NCBI GenBank assembly: GCA_018241225.1
Contig: JAFEEG010000001.1
Span: 1 to 64,000, forward strand
Source: Pseudomonadota bacterium
GTDB lineage: Bacteria > Pseudomonadota > Gammaproteobacteria > Burkholderiales > Burkholderiaceae_C
Direction: 5' to 3'
Length of the DNA: 64,000 nucleotides
The notes beneath the pieces are model-generated. The model made no database searches. It had not been told where the DNA came from and saw only the letters and a list, made by a program, of their open reading frames with translations. The translations under genes were made by a program, and so were the position numbers. Shown piece by piece: positions 16,765 to 25,435 of this stretch. Positions within the stretch are counted from its first letter, which is position 1; every line of letters begins with the position of its first letter.

Positions 16765-17922
16765 ATGAGCACAGCGGCAGCAGCCCCGTTGGCGGGCGTG
16801 CGGGTGGTCGAACTCGGGCAGGTGCTGGCCGGCCCCTTTGCGGGCGCGATCCTGGCGGACCTGGGCGCGGAGGTCATCAAGGTCGAGCGGATCGAGGGCG
16901 GCGACGATGCGCGCCGCATGGGCGTAGCCTTCCGGCACGACGATGCGCTCGTTTTCCACATCTTCAACCGCGGCAAGCGCTCCGTGGCGCTGGACCTGCG
17001 TTCGGAACAAGGCCGCGCGAGCCTGCAGCAACTGCTCGCGCAGGCCGACGTCTGCATCCACAACCTGCGGCCCGATGTCCCCAAGGCGCTCGGCATCGAC
17101 GGCCCGACGCTTTGCGCGCGCCATCCCCGGTTGATCTACGGCGAGATCTCCGCCTTCGGCCATCAGGGCCCCATGGCTATGCGGCCGGGCTACGAGCCGC
17201 TGATCCAGGCCTTCAGCGGCCTGTCGAGCACCAACGGCGGCCCCGACGACCCGCCGCTGCGCTCGGGCGCCTCGGTGTGCGACCAGGGCAGCGGCATGTG
17301 GCTGGTGATCGGCGTGCTGGCCAAGCTGCACGAGCGGGCACAGACCGGGCGCGGCGGCATGCTGCAAACCTCATTGCTGGAAACGGCCCTGGTCTGGAAC
17401 GGCCAGAAGAGCGATGCCTACCTGAACGAAGGCCGCCTGCCAGAGCGGCATCGCTCCGGCCACCCGGGCTTCGTACCCTACGAGGCTTTCGACACGGCGG
17501 ACGGGCCCTTGCTCATCTGCTGCGGCAACGACCGCCTGTTCGCCAAGCTGGCCGAGGTGCTGGAGCGGCGCGAGTGGCTGGCCGACGAACGATTCGCCAA
17601 GAACCGGGCGCGCCTGGCGCACAAGGCACAGATGCTTGCCGAACTGGCGCCGCTGCTGAAGACGCGCGGCCGTGCCGAATGGGTCGAGCGCCTCGAAGCC
17701 GCGGGCGTGCCCTGCGCGCCGATCAACAGCGTGCCGCAGGCATTGGACGATCCGCAGGTGCAGGCGCTGGGCCTGCTGGCCCAGGTGCCGGGCGAGGATT
17801 TCCGGCTGACGGCCTCTCCCCTTTCATTCGACGGGCAACGCCCGGGCATCGCCGCGCCTGCGCCGCGCCTGGGCCAGCACAACGCCCACTACGGCCTTCC
17901 CGAATTCGATTCCGCCAACTGA
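16765..17922 (+). CDS. CaiB/BaiF family CoA-transferase
   Basis: A 385-residue class III CoA-transferase that moves CoA between carboxylic acids. It starts GVRVVELGQVLAGPFAGAIL and contains the typical FNRGKRSVALDLRSEQG. The probable catalytic Asp173 is in SGASVCDQGSG. The ATG at 16765 has an AAGGAG; an upstream start at 16708 would run into the operator region. It is first in a cluster with a Bug-type receptor and an AtuA-family protein, suggesting activation of an imported carboxylic acid. The substrate is not evident. Confidence 0.9.
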   Translation: MSTAAAAPLAGVRVVELGQVLAGPFAGAILADLGAEVIKVERIEGGDDARRMGVAFRHDDALVFHIFNRGKRSVALDLRSEQGRASLQQLLAQADVCIHNLRPDVPKALGIDGPTLCARHPRLIYGEISAFGHQGPMAMRPGYEPLIQAFSGLSSTNGGPDDPPLRSGASVCDQGSGMWLVIGVLAKLHERAQTGRGGMLQTSLLETALVWNGQKSDAYLNEGRLPERHRSGHPGFVPYEAFDTADGPLLICCGNDRLFAKLAEVLERREWLADERFAKNRARLAHKAQMLAELAPLLKTRGRAEWVERLEAAGVPCAPINSVPQALDDPQVQALGLLAQVPGEDFRLTASPLSFDGQRPGIAAPAPRLGQHNAHYGLPEFDSAN

Positions 17923-17953
17923 CCGATCCCACTCAAGCACAACAGGAGACACC

Positions 17954-18928
17954 ATGATCCATCCCCGCCGCCGACTCGCTCTGCTGCTTGCCGCTGCCGC
18001 CTGCGCGGCGGGCCTGGGCAGCGCGCACGCCGACACCTTTCCGAGCAAGCCGATCACGATGGTGGTGCCCTTCGCGGCAGGCAGCGGCACCGACCAGATG
18101 GCCCGCCTGTTCGCCCAGGTCATGGGGGACGAGACCAAGGTGCCGATCGTGGTGGACAACCGCGGCGGCGCCAGCGGCTTCATTGCGGCCCAGTACGTGG
18201 CCAAGGCGCCGGCGGACGGCTACACGGTGCTGATCACCACCAACACCACCCAATCGGCCAACGAGCACCTGTTCAAGAAGCTGCCCTACGACCCGGTGAA
18301 GGACTTCGCGCCGGTCAGCCTGCTGTCCAAGGGCTACATGCTGCTGCTGGTGCGTCCGGATTCGCCGTACAAGTCGGTGGGCGACCTCGTCGCCGCGGCG
18401 AAGAAAACGCCTGGCAAGCTCAACTTCGGCAGCGGTTCGTCGTCCAGCCGCGTGGCCAGCGAGCTGCTCAAGCAGATGGCCGGCGTGGACATGGTCAACG
18501 TGCCGTACAAGAGCAACCCCATGGCCATCACCGACCTCATCGGCGGCCAGGTCGACTTCATGTTCGCCGATGCGCCGACCGCGCTGCCGCAAGTGGAAGG
18601 CGGCAAGCTGCGCGCACTGGCCGTGAGCGGCCCCAAGCGCATCGCGGCCGCGCCCAACATCCAGACCGTGGACGAAGCCGGCGTGAAGGGCTATGACATG
18701 TCGTACTGGACGGCGGTGTACCTTCCGGCCGGCACGCCCAAGCCCATCGTGGAGAAGTTCAACGGCTGGCTGGCCAAGGCATCGGCCACGCCGATGGCGC
18801 GCGACTTCCTTGCCAAGACCAGCGGCGAAGAAGCCTTGAGCACACCCGAGCAGTTGGCCCAGTTCCAGGCGGCCGAATCCAGCAAGTGGGGCCGTGTCAT
18901 CAAGGCCGCGGGCATCCAGCCCGAATGA
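17954..18928 (+). CDS. Bug-type tripartite tricarboxylate transporter substrate-binding protein
   Basis: A 324-residue periplasmic receptor of the Bug/TctC family, with signal peptide 1-26 ending SAHAD. The mature start FPSKPITMVVPFAAGSGTDQ is the classic Bug motif. Further family features are VVDNRGGASGFIAAQ and LNFGSGSSSSR. Such receptors bind carboxylates and other small acids. No TctA/TctB membrane genes adjoin it, which is common in this group of bacteria. AGGAG precedes the ATG, and the gene follows the CoA-transferase by 31 nt. It probably captures the acid that the neighbouring enzymes degrade. Confidence 0.9.
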   Translation: MIHPRRRLALLLAAAACAAGLGSAHADTFPSKPITMVVPFAAGSGTDQMARLFAQVMGDETKVPIVVDNRGGASGFIAAQYVAKAPADGYTVLITTNTTQSANEHLFKKLPYDPVKDFAPVSLLSKGYMLLLVRPDSPYKSVGDLVAAAKKTPGKLNFGSGSSSSRVASELLKQMAGVDMVNVPYKSNPMAITDLIGGQVDFMFADAPTALPQVEGGKLRALAVSGPKRIAAAPNIQTVDEAGVKGYDMSYWTAVYLPAGTPKPIVEKFNGWLAKASATPMARDFLAKTSGEEALSTPEQLAQFQAAESSKWGRVIKAAGIQPE

Positions 18929-18953
18929 GCACCAACTTTCGGAGAGCGAGAAC

Positions 18954-20747
18954 TTGAACAAGACCATTCGCATCGGCGGTGCCTCCGGCTTCTGGGGCGA
19001 CAGCAGCGTGGGTGCACCGCAGCTGGTGCGCCATGGCAAGGTGGACTACCTGGTGTTCGACTACCTGGCCGAACTCACCATGTCCATCCTGGCGGCGGCA
19101 CGGCTGCGCAAGCCCGAGCTCGGCTACGCCACCGACTTCGTCACGGTGACCATGAAGAGCCTGCTGCGCGAGATCTCCGAGCGCGGCATCCGCGTGGTGA
19201 GCAACGCGGGCGGCATGAATCCCCAGGGCTGCGCCGAGGCCATTGCGGCGCTGGCCGCCGAGCAAGGCCTCGCCGTGAAGATCGCGGTGGTCGAAGGCGA
19301 CGACGTGATGCCGCTGCTGCCAACGCTGCGCAGCGCTGGCGTGCGCGACATGCAAAAGGGGCACGCATTGCCCGAGAAGGTGCTCAGCGCCAACGCCTAC
19401 CTTGGCGCCCTGCCGATCAAGGCCGCACTCGACCAGGGCGCCCAGATTGTCGTGACAGGCCGCTGCGTGGACAGCGCCGTCACCCTGGGCGTGCTGATGC
19501 ACGAGTTCGGCTGGCAGCCCCATGAGTACGACCACCTGGCCCAGGCCAGCCTGGCCGGCCATGTGATCGAGTGCGGCTGCCAGGCCACGGGCGGCCTGCA
19601 CACCGACTGGGACCAGGTGCCCGACTGGGCCAACATCGGCTACCCCATCGTCGAATGCAGCGCGGACGGCAGCTTCGTGGTAAGCAAGCCGCCCGGCACG
19701 GGCGGGCTGGTGAGCACGGCCACGGTAGGCGAGCAGATCCTCTACGAGATCGGCGATCCAGGCGCCTACCTGCTGCCGGACGTGACCTGCGACTTCACGC
19801 AGGTGCGACTGGAGCAGGCCGGCCCCGACCAGGTGCGCGTGAGCGGCGCGCGCGGCCGCGCCCCCGGCAATGGCTACAAGGTGTGCGCCACCTTCATCGA
19901 CGGCTTTCGCTGCAACGCGCAGCTGAGCATCGTGGGCATCGATGCTGTGGCCAAGGCCCGGCGCACGGGCGAAGCATTGATCGAGCGCACACGCCGGCTC
20001 TTCGCGGAGAACGGCTGGAGCGACTACACGCGCACCGGCCTGCAGGTGCTGGGCGCAGAGAGCTGCTATGGGCCGCATGCGGCAACCGGCGCCGCCCGCG
20101 AGGTGGTTCTGTGGGTGGCGGTGATGCACCCGCAGAAGGAAGCACTCGAACTCTTCGCCCGCGAGGTCGCGGCGCCCGGCACCAGCTGGTCGCCAGGCAC
20201 CACCGGCGTCGGCGGTCGGCCGAGCCCGGGGCCGTCGATACGCCAGTGCGCCTTCCTGGTCGACAAGGCCCGGGTGCAGCCGGCCGTGCGACTCGATGGC
20301 AGCAGCTTCGCCATCGAGGTCCCGATGAGCGAATCGACCGACCCCGCACCGGCGAGCGGGCGGCAAGCCGTGGCGCCGGATGCCCGCGCGACGGGCTCCG
20401 CCACCGACACCATCGAGGTCCCGCTCATTCGCCTGGCCTTCGGCCGCAGCGGCGACAAGGGCGATATTTCCAACGTGGGCCTGATTGCGCGCCGACTGCA
20501 CTACCTGCCGGTGCTGCGCGCCGAAGTCACGCCCGAGCGCGTCAAGCAGTGGCTTGGCCACCTGGTGCAAGGCAGCGTGACCCGCTACGACCTGCCCGGC
20601 TTCGACGCGATGAACTTCGTCTGCGAAGCCGCGCTCGACGGCGGCGGCATGGCCTCGCTGCGCAACGACTCGCTGGGCAAGGGCATGGCGCAGATCCTTC
20701 TGTCCATGCCCGTTGCCGTGCCCCGGGCGGTGCTGGACGCGGCCTGA
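18954..20747 (+). CDS. AtuA-family acyclic terpene utilisation-like protein (DUF1446)
   Basis: The 597-residue protein begins at a TTG preceded by GGAG, 25 nt after the receptor gene. The main domain (about 1-450) is the AtuA/DUF1446 type, starting IRIGGASGFWGDSS, with VVSNAGGMNPQGCAEAIAAL and VVTGRCVDSAVTLGVLMHEF. A C-terminal AtuA-associated domain (about 485-595) begins near LIRLAFGRSGDKGDISNVG. AtuA is needed for citronellol and geraniol degradation in Pseudomonas, but its reaction is not established. No AtuC/AtuF-type carboxylase genes are seen here, so this paralogue probably serves a different acyl-CoA pathway. The last third, where the two domains join, has a Pro/Ala-rich linker. Confidence 0.82.
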   Translation: MNKTIRIGGASGFWGDSSVGAPQLVRHGKVDYLVFDYLAELTMSILAAARLRKPELGYATDFVTVTMKSLLREISERGIRVVSNAGGMNPQGCAEAIAALAAEQGLAVKIAVVEGDDVMPLLPTLRSAGVRDMQKGHALPEKVLSANAYLGALPIKAALDQGAQIVVTGRCVDSAVTLGVLMHEFGWQPHEYDHLAQASLAGHVIECGCQATGGLHTDWDQVPDWANIGYPIVECSADGSFVVSKPPGTGGLVSTATVGEQILYEIGDPGAYLLPDVTCDFTQVRLEQAGPDQVRVSGARGRAPGNGYKVCATFIDGFRCNAQLSIVGIDAVAKARRTGEALIERTRRLFAENGWSDYTRTGLQVLGAESCYGPHAATGAAREVVLWVAVMHPQKEALELFAREVAAPGTSWSPGTTGVGGRPSPGPSIRQCAFLVDKARVQPAVRLDGSSFAIEVPMSESTDPAPASGRQAVAPDARATGSATDTIEVPLIRLAFGRSGDKGDISNVGLIARRLHYLPVLRAEVTPERVKQWLGHLVQGSVTRYDLPGFDAMNFVCEAALDGGGMASLRNDSLGKGMAQILLSMPVAVPRAVLDAA

Positions 20748-20757
20748 AGAAAACGCG

Positions 20758-21363
20758 TCAGCGCACCAGCGCCAGGGCTTCGCGGAAGGCCGGGTGCTCG
20801 CAGCCGCGCAGCCACTCGAAGGCCACCATCTCGGTGGTTACGAGTTCGGCGCCGGCACCAGCCAGGCGGTCGAAGGCTGCGTCGCGGTTGCGCTCGGTGC
20901 GCGAGCTGCAGGCATCGGTCACGACCCACACCTCGAACTCATCCTCGATCAGGTCCAGCGCCGTCTGCAGCAGGCACACATGCGCCTCGCAGCCGGCAAT
21001 CACAATCTGCTCGCGCTCCTGCGCAGCGGGTGCGGGTTTCTGCAGGTGCTTGGGCAGGCTGCGCGCATTGCCACGCGGCGCGGCTGGCGCGGGTACGCGC
21101 AGCCATTCGGCCAGGCCCTCCTCCACCGCGCTGAACTGCATCTTGGACAGCGTGCGCTGGACCAGCGCGGTGACTTCCGGCAGGTTGGGCCCGAGGCCCG
21201 AGGGGTTCTCTTCGGTGGCAAAGGCCGGCACCTTCAGCAGCTTGGCCAACTGGCCCAGGCGCACCGCATTGCGGGCCACGGCCTCGCCTTCGAAGATGGC
21301 GGGCATCAGCCGGGCCTGGTAGTCCACCAGGACGAGTTGGGATTGGGAGGCGTCGAGCAGCAT
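20758..21363 (-). CDS. Isochorismatase-family cysteine hydrolase
   Basis: A 201-residue protein starting at ATG 21363. It has the isochorismatase-like fold: catalytic Asp14 in LVLVDYQARLMP and the nucleophile region VIAGCEAHVCLLQTALDL, where the second Cys is the expected nucleophile. Relatives such as YcaC-type hydrolases act on amides of uncertain identity. It converges with the AtuA-family gene 10 nt away. A Pro/Ala-rich insertion (about residues 85-112) is unusual. Confidence 0.85.
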   Translation of the reverse strand: MLLDASQSQLVLVDYQARLMPAIFEGEAVARNAVRLGQLAKLLKVPAFATEENPSGLGPNLPEVTALVQRTLSKMQFSAVEEGLAEWLRVPAPAAPRGNARSLPKHLQKPAPAAQEREQIVIAGCEAHVCLLQTALDLIEDEFEVWVVTDACSSRTERNRDAAFDRLAGAGAELVTTEMVAFEWLRGCEHPAFREALALVR

Positions 21364-21431
21364 TGTTGTTGTCGCGATTCGGTTCAGGTCAATGCTCGAC
21401 CGTACCACTTAAACAGGCCCCTGAAGGCCTC

Positions 21432-21899
21432 TCAGGGTGGCACGACCTTGAGTTCGTTCATCACGTTCTCCACATCGTCCAGCGTGCGGATGATGCGCTC
21501 CAGCTCCTGCGCCTGCGCCGGCGTGCGCACGCAGCCCTGCAACCAGACCCAGCGGCGCTGGCCCAGCAGCCACACGCTGGTGTCGCCAAAGCGGCCGTCG
21601 GTCAGGATGGCCTTCTTGCTGCGCGCCACGATGTCAGGGTCGTACAGATAGGCGTTGGGCAGGCGGCATCGGCCCGTCTGGTAGCAAGTGGTGCCGCGCT
21701 CGGCCCGGCCGTGCGTCTGCGACAGCATTTCCTGGCGGGTGATGAGCGGCCCCACGGGTACCGGGCAGGCCGCAATGCCCGAGGTGGCCTGCTCGAACGG
21801 GTCGTTGAAGAAGTTCGCCCGCTCCTGCGCCGTGGCTGCGCCCGCAGCCAGCGCCGCGGCGAACACCAGCGGCAGGCCGGAGCGAGCGCGCGCGGTCAT
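21432..21899 (-). CDS. BON-domain periplasmic protein
   Basis: A 155-residue secreted protein with a signal peptide (about 1-25, ending TATAQ). The C-terminal half is a BON-type domain (about 85-150): the stretch SKKAILTDGRFGDTSVWLL, then a segment ending VENVMNELKV. Several Cys residues (CPVPVG, TTCYQTGRC, GCVRT) are consistent with periplasmic disulfides. BON domains bind phospholipid or envelope partners. Its ATG overlaps the TGA of the sugar dehydrogenase gene (21896-21899), so the two are translationally coupled. Confidence 0.75.
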   Translation of the reverse strand: MTARARSGLPLVFAAALAAGAATAQERANFFNDPFEQATSGIAACPVPVGPLITRQEMLSQTHGRAERGTTCYQTGRCRLPNAYLYDPDIVARSKKAILTDGRFGDTSVWLLGQRRWVWLQGCVRTPAQAQELERIIRTLDDVENVMNELKVVPP

Positions 21900-23008
21900 G
21901 GCTGAAGCCGGATCAATTGGCCATTGGTCTGGTCGGTCAGCACGTAGATCAGGCCATCCGGCCCTTGCCTGACGTCGCGGATGCGGGCGCGCCCCTCTTC
22001 CAGCAGCTTGTGCTCGGCCACCACCTTTGCGCCCTGAAGCTCGATGCGGTCGAGGTAGCCGAACTTGAGCGATCCGACGAACAGGTTGCCACGCCAACCC
22101 TTGCCATAGCGGTCGCTGTTCAAGAAAGCCATGCCCGATGGCGCAATGGAGGGCACCCAGTAGTGCAGCGGCTGGTCCATGCCTTCCTTGGCGGTGATGC
22201 CGTCGCCGATCTTGCCGCCGCCGTAGTTCTCGCCGTAGGTGATCACCGGCCAGCCGTAGTTGTGGCCCGGCTGCACGATGTTGATCTCGTCGCCGCCCTG
22301 CGGGCCGTGCTCGATCTCCCACAGCCGGCCATCGGGCCCCCAGGTCAGGCCCTGGCCATTGCGATGACCGTAGCTCCAGATCTCGGGCAGCGCGTCAGCC
22401 TGGCCGACGAAGGGGTTGTCGGGCGGTGCCGCACCGTCCTTGGCGACCCGGATGATCTTGCCCAGGTGGTTGTTCAGCAGTTGCGCGTCTTCCTTGCGGC
22501 TGAAGCGTTCGCCCGTGGTCATGTAGAGGTTGCCGTCGCGGCCTTCGGCGATGCGGCAGCCGAAATGGTTGCGGCTGGCTACCTTGGGGCGCTGGCTGAA
22601 GATCACGCGCACGTTCTCGAGCCTGGTCCGGTCGGCGGTCAGCTGGGCACGCGCCAGCGCCGTGCTGTTGGTGCGCCCGCCCTCCGGCTCGTTGTCGGGC
22701 TCCGAGAAGCAGAAGTAGATGGTGCGGTTGCTTTCAAAGGCGGAGTCGAGCACCACGTCCAGCAGTCCGCCCTGCCCGCCAATGGCGACCCTGGGCACGC
22801 CGGGCAGCGGCGCGCCAACCTTGCCGTCGGGCTCGATGACGCGCATGCGCCCCAGCTTTTCGGTGACCAGGTAGCGTCCGCTGGGCAGAAAGGCCACCGC
22901 CCAAGGGTTCTCGAGGCCGCTGGCCACTACCACGGGCCGAGGCTCCGCCATGGCAGCGGAACCTGCAAAAAGTATCGCCAAACCGGCCAAAAGTCGTGGA
23001 AAGCGCAT
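21896..23008 (-). CDS. PQQ-type sugar dehydrogenase (aldose dehydrogenase-like)
   Basis: The 370-residue periplasmic protein has a signal peptide (1-21, ending SAAMA) and a six-bladed propeller of the soluble glucose/sorbosone dehydrogenase family. Conserved blocks include ENPWAVAFLPSGRYLVTEK, SYGHRNGQGLTWGP, EIEHGPQGGDEIN and GHNYGWPVITYGENYGG. Relatives such as E. coli YliI oxidise aldoses at C1 with PQQ and calcium. No PQQ synthesis genes are in the window. It is first in a two-gene operon with the BON protein and divergent from the NlpC/P60 gene. Confidence 0.88.
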   Translation of the reverse strand: MRFPRLLAGLAILFAGSAAMAEPRPVVVASGLENPWAVAFLPSGRYLVTEKLGRMRVIEPDGKVGAPLPGVPRVAIGGQGGLLDVVLDSAFESNRTIYFCFSEPDNEPEGGRTNSTALARAQLTADRTRLENVRVIFSQRPKVASRNHFGCRIAEGRDGNLYMTTGERFSRKEDAQLLNNHLGKIIRVAKDGAAPPDNPFVGQADALPEIWSYGHRNGQGLTWGPDGRLWEIEHGPQGGDEINIVQPGHNYGWPVITYGENYGGGKIGDGITAKEGMDQPLHYWVPSIAPSGMAFLNSDRYGKGWRGNLFVGSLKFGYLDRIELQGAKVVAEHKLLEEGRARIRDVRQGPDGLIYVLTDQTNGQLIRLQP

Positions 23009-23164
23009 GCGCGGGCTCCTGTCGGCAAAGCGAACACTTTGCCATTACTTGCTTGACAACTCACCTATTGGTCGCCCAAACAAGTTACATTTTCATAATC
23101 ATTGCTTTGCGAAAAGCCGTGAATTGACAATGGGTTGCGGTATATTCTTGTGCTTTTACATTGT

Positions 23165-23193
23165 TTGACATGACCCTATGTCATCAATATCCT
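23165..23193 (+). promoter_or_regulatory. Promoter with embedded inverted repeat, for the NlpC/P60 gene
   Basis: A consensus -35 TTGACA (23165-23170) is followed after exactly 17 nt by TATCCT (23188-23193). A perfect inverted repeat TGACAT-N6-ATGTCA (23166-23183) overlaps the -35 and spacer and looks like an operator. Transcription should begin at about 23200, essentially at the ATG at 23201. No Shine-Dalgarno sequence is visible, so the mRNA may be leaderless. Confidence 0.5.
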
Positions 23194-23200
23194 ACGCGTC

Positions 23201-23761
23201 ATGCGTTTTATCGTCTTACCCGTACTCCTTCTGGCTGCTTGCAGCGTTGCCGTTGCCGCACCACAAATCGAGCGCAATGACGAAATCGGGCGCCTGCTTG
23301 TCGACCAAGGTTTGATTGCCCAGCTCGAGCAAGTTCGCCAAACGGTGTCCGACCGCACCTCCACTCTGGTGGCCGGCGCCATGGGTTTCATCGGTGTTCC
23401 TTATCGCCGCGGCGGCAATTCGGCCGAAACCGGCCTCGATTGCAGCGGCCTGGTGCGCGCGGTCTACAACCAGACCATGGGCCTTGTTCTGCCCCGCCGC
23501 GCCGAAGAGCAAGCAGCCGCAACCGAAAAGATCGACCGCAACGAACTCAAGCCGGGCGACCTGGTCTTCTTCAACACCATGCGCCGCGCGTTCAGCCATG
23601 TGGGCGTCTACATCGGCGACGGTAAGTTCATCCACGCGCCGCGCACCGGCGCCTCCGTTCGCATCGAAGACATGAACGGCAGCTACTGGCAACACCGCTT
23701 CAACGGTGCGCGCCGTGTCCAGGCGGACGCGAGCGGCACCTCGCCGGTCAGTGGCGAATAG
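23201..23761 (+). CDS. NlpC/P60 family cell-wall endopeptidase
   Basis: A 186-residue exported C40 peptidase that would cleave peptidoglycan stem peptides. The N-terminus is a signal sequence; LLLAACS could also be a lipobox, making it a lipoprotein. The catalytic domain (about 55-170) has nucleophile Cys81 in GLDCSGLVRAVYNQ, His133 in FSHVGVYIGDGKF and His145 in FIHAPRTG. The order Cys-His-His is complete, so it should be active. It has its own promoter and a strong terminator downstream. Confidence 0.9.
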   Translation: MRFIVLPVLLLAACSVAVAAPQIERNDEIGRLLVDQGLIAQLEQVRQTVSDRTSTLVAGAMGFIGVPYRRGGNSAETGLDCSGLVRAVYNQTMGLVLPRRAEEQAAATEKIDRNELKPGDLVFFNTMRRAFSHVGVYIGDGKFIHAPRTGASVRIEDMNGSYWQHRFNGARRVQADASGTSPVSGE

Positions 23762-23783
23762 CGCTGACCTTCAGCCCCCACAC

Positions 23784-23808
23784 AAAAGCCCGCAATTGCG
23801 GGCTTTTT
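23784..23808. terminator. Bidirectional Rho-independent terminator
   Basis: A self-complementary hairpin with GCCCGC/GCGGGC core, preceded by AAAA and followed by TTTTT. It lies between the convergent NlpC/P60 and GlxA-type genes and can serve both. Confidence 0.85.
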
Positions 23809-23821
23809 GTTTGCGTGAGGG

Positions 23822-24823
23822 CTAGGCGCGAAATCCGAAGCGCGAGCGGTACTCGTTGGGCGTCAGCCTGGCCCATTGCTTGAACACCTTGTGCAGCGTG
23901 GATACATCCTGGTAGCCGCACCGCACGGCGATGCTCTCCAGCGAGAGCAAGGTGGACTCGAGCAAGGCCTTGGCTCGTTCAACCCGCATCTGCTGCAGGT
24001 ATTGCACGGGACCGACGCCCGCAACTTCCTTGAAACGACGCAGCAGCGTGCGTTCGCTCGTGCGGCAGTGGCGCGCCAGGGCTTGAACGGTCCAGGGCTG
24101 GTCCAGGCGCCGGCCCAGCCATTTGCGCGCGCGCTCGATCACCACCGGCCCTTCGCCATCCGCCAACGCCGCCGCCACATAGGGCGCCTGGCTTTCGCGC
24201 CGGCTGTCGTGCAGCAGCATGCGTGCAGCCGATTGGCGCAGGTCGTCGCCGGCATGCTTGCCCACCAGCCACAAGGCCAGGTCGAAGTACGAAGTGACGC
24301 CAGCCGAAGACACCAGGGCGCCATCTTCGACCAGGATGTCCTGGGCCTGAAGATTCACCGCCGGAAAGTGCGCCCGGCAATAGGATCCCAGCCACCAGCT
24401 GGTCGTGGCACTGCGCCCGTCCAGCAGGCCGGTGCGCGCCACGAGGCAGGTGGCCGAGCAACCGAACAGGAGCGGTACGCCTCGCCCGGCCAACTCGCGC
24501 AGCAAGTCCTGCTCGGGCACCAGCGCGTCGATTTGCGCACCCAGGTCGTCGGCGTTTGCATGATCCACACCGGGAACGATCAGCGCATCTAGCGAAGCGG
24601 CGTCCGGCGGGGTAGTAGCAAAGACCAGCCCGCCAGCCTCCACCCGGTCGCGCTTCCTCGCTGCGACCCAGTGGGCCTTGAAGTCCACGCGCTGCGCCGC
24701 GGGACGGGAGCGCATGAGCTGATTGGCCAGGCCCAGCACGTCGTGCGGCACCACCGCGCCGCTGCGCACGCAACCGGGGAAAACGAGGACACCGACATGC
24801 ACGGTGCGAGGGCTGGATCGCAT
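23822..24823 (-). CDS. GlxA-type AraC family regulator with DJ-1/PfpI domain
   Basis: A 333-residue regulator from ATG 24823. The N-terminal DJ-1/PfpI-like domain (about 10-190) has the elbow motif LLFGCSATCLVARTGLLDGR and probably senses a ligand rather than acting as an enzyme. The C-terminal double HTH of AraC/XylS type (about 235-330) has LARHCRTSERTLLRRFKE and IAVRCGYQDVSTLHKVFKQ. Family members regulate amine, carnitine or choline catabolism. Its target is not obvious; the divergent MAPEG gene is the nearest candidate. Longer starts at 24850 or 24904 are possible. Confidence 0.88.
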   Translation of the reverse strand: MRSSPRTVHVGVLVFPGCVRSGAVVPHDVLGLANQLMRSRPAAQRVDFKAHWVAARKRDRVEAGGLVFATTPPDAASLDALIVPGVDHANADDLGAQIDALVPEQDLLRELAGRGVPLLFGCSATCLVARTGLLDGRSATTSWWLGSYCRAHFPAVNLQAQDILVEDGALVSSAGVTSYFDLALWLVGKHAGDDLRQSAARMLLHDSRRESQAPYVAAALADGEGPVVIERARKWLGRRLDQPWTVQALARHCRTSERTLLRRFKEVAGVGPVQYLQQMRVERAKALLESTLLSLESIAVRCGYQDVSTLHKVFKQWARLTPNEYRSRFGFRA

Positions 24824-24924
24824 TGGCGGATTCAACCATGAGATTGTCATTTCAGCCAATGGCCAAGCGGCAACCCTGCGCTTCCAATCGATGCCGATAT
24901 TCACCCTTCCTCAAGAACACACCA

Positions 24925-25371
24925 ATGACATCGATCTCCGCCCTGCCCGCCCTGCCCGCGTTCGCCTTCGCGCTGGTTGCCCTGTTCGCCAAGACTTCGC
25001 TGACCAGCGTGCTGCAGGTGCTCAGCCGCTTGCGCGCCGGGGTGTTTCCAATTCCTGAAGATGCGCGCCTGATGGGCAAGAAGCCCGCGCAGGCGGAGGC
25101 GGATTTCGTGCGTCGATGTGCGAACGTATGGCGCAACGACACGGAGAACCTGCCCCTGTTCGTGGCGCTGGGGCTGACCTATGTGCTGCTGGGTGCGCCG
25201 GCCGGTTCGGCGCAACTGTTCTTCGGGGCCTACGTGGTGCTGCGCTATGCACACACGGCCGTGTTTCTGCTGGGCCTGCAGCCCTGGCGCGCCATCTTCT
25301 TCCTTGCCGGTCTTGCGGTGTGCTGGGCCATTGCAGCCCATTGCGTGGCGATGGCGTTGCGCCTGGCTTGA
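24925..25371 (+). CDS. MAPEG family membrane protein
   Basis: A 148-residue inner-membrane protein with four hydrophobic helices. It has the MAPEG pattern: a cytoplasmic loop with VRRCANVWRNDTENLPLFVA after helix 1, then YVVLRYAHTAVFLL. Family members are glutathione-dependent enzymes of lipid-peroxide or xenobiotic metabolism. The start at 24925 is preferred over an in-frame ATG at 24823, which would overlap the start of the divergent regulator gene. Confidence 0.82.
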   Translation: MTSISALPALPAFAFALVALFAKTSLTSVLQVLSRLRAGVFPIPEDARLMGKKPAQAEADFVRRCANVWRNDTENLPLFVALGLTYVLLGAPAGSAQLFFGAYVVLRYAHTAVFLLGLQPWRAIFFLAGLAVCWAIAAHCVAMALRLA

Positions 25372-25386
25372 CGCATTCGACAAAAA

Positions 25387-25422
25387 GGGCACGCCGACCC
25401 CAACGAGTCGGCGTGCCCCTTT
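25387..25422. terminator. Bidirectional hairpin terminator
   Basis: A perfect 12-bp stem (GGGCACGCCGAC and complement) with an 8-nt loop is flanked by an A-run on the left and CTTT on the right. It lies between the convergent MAPEG and lpdA genes. The T-run is better on the minus strand, where it would end the pyruvate dehydrogenase operon. Confidence 0.8.
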
Positions 25423-25435
25423 GCTTGAACCCGCT

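Noticed and set aside
23124..23148. Upstream TTGACA with TATATT as promoter of the NlpC gene
   Set aside because: Spacing between the hexamers is only 11 nt, too short for sigma-70.
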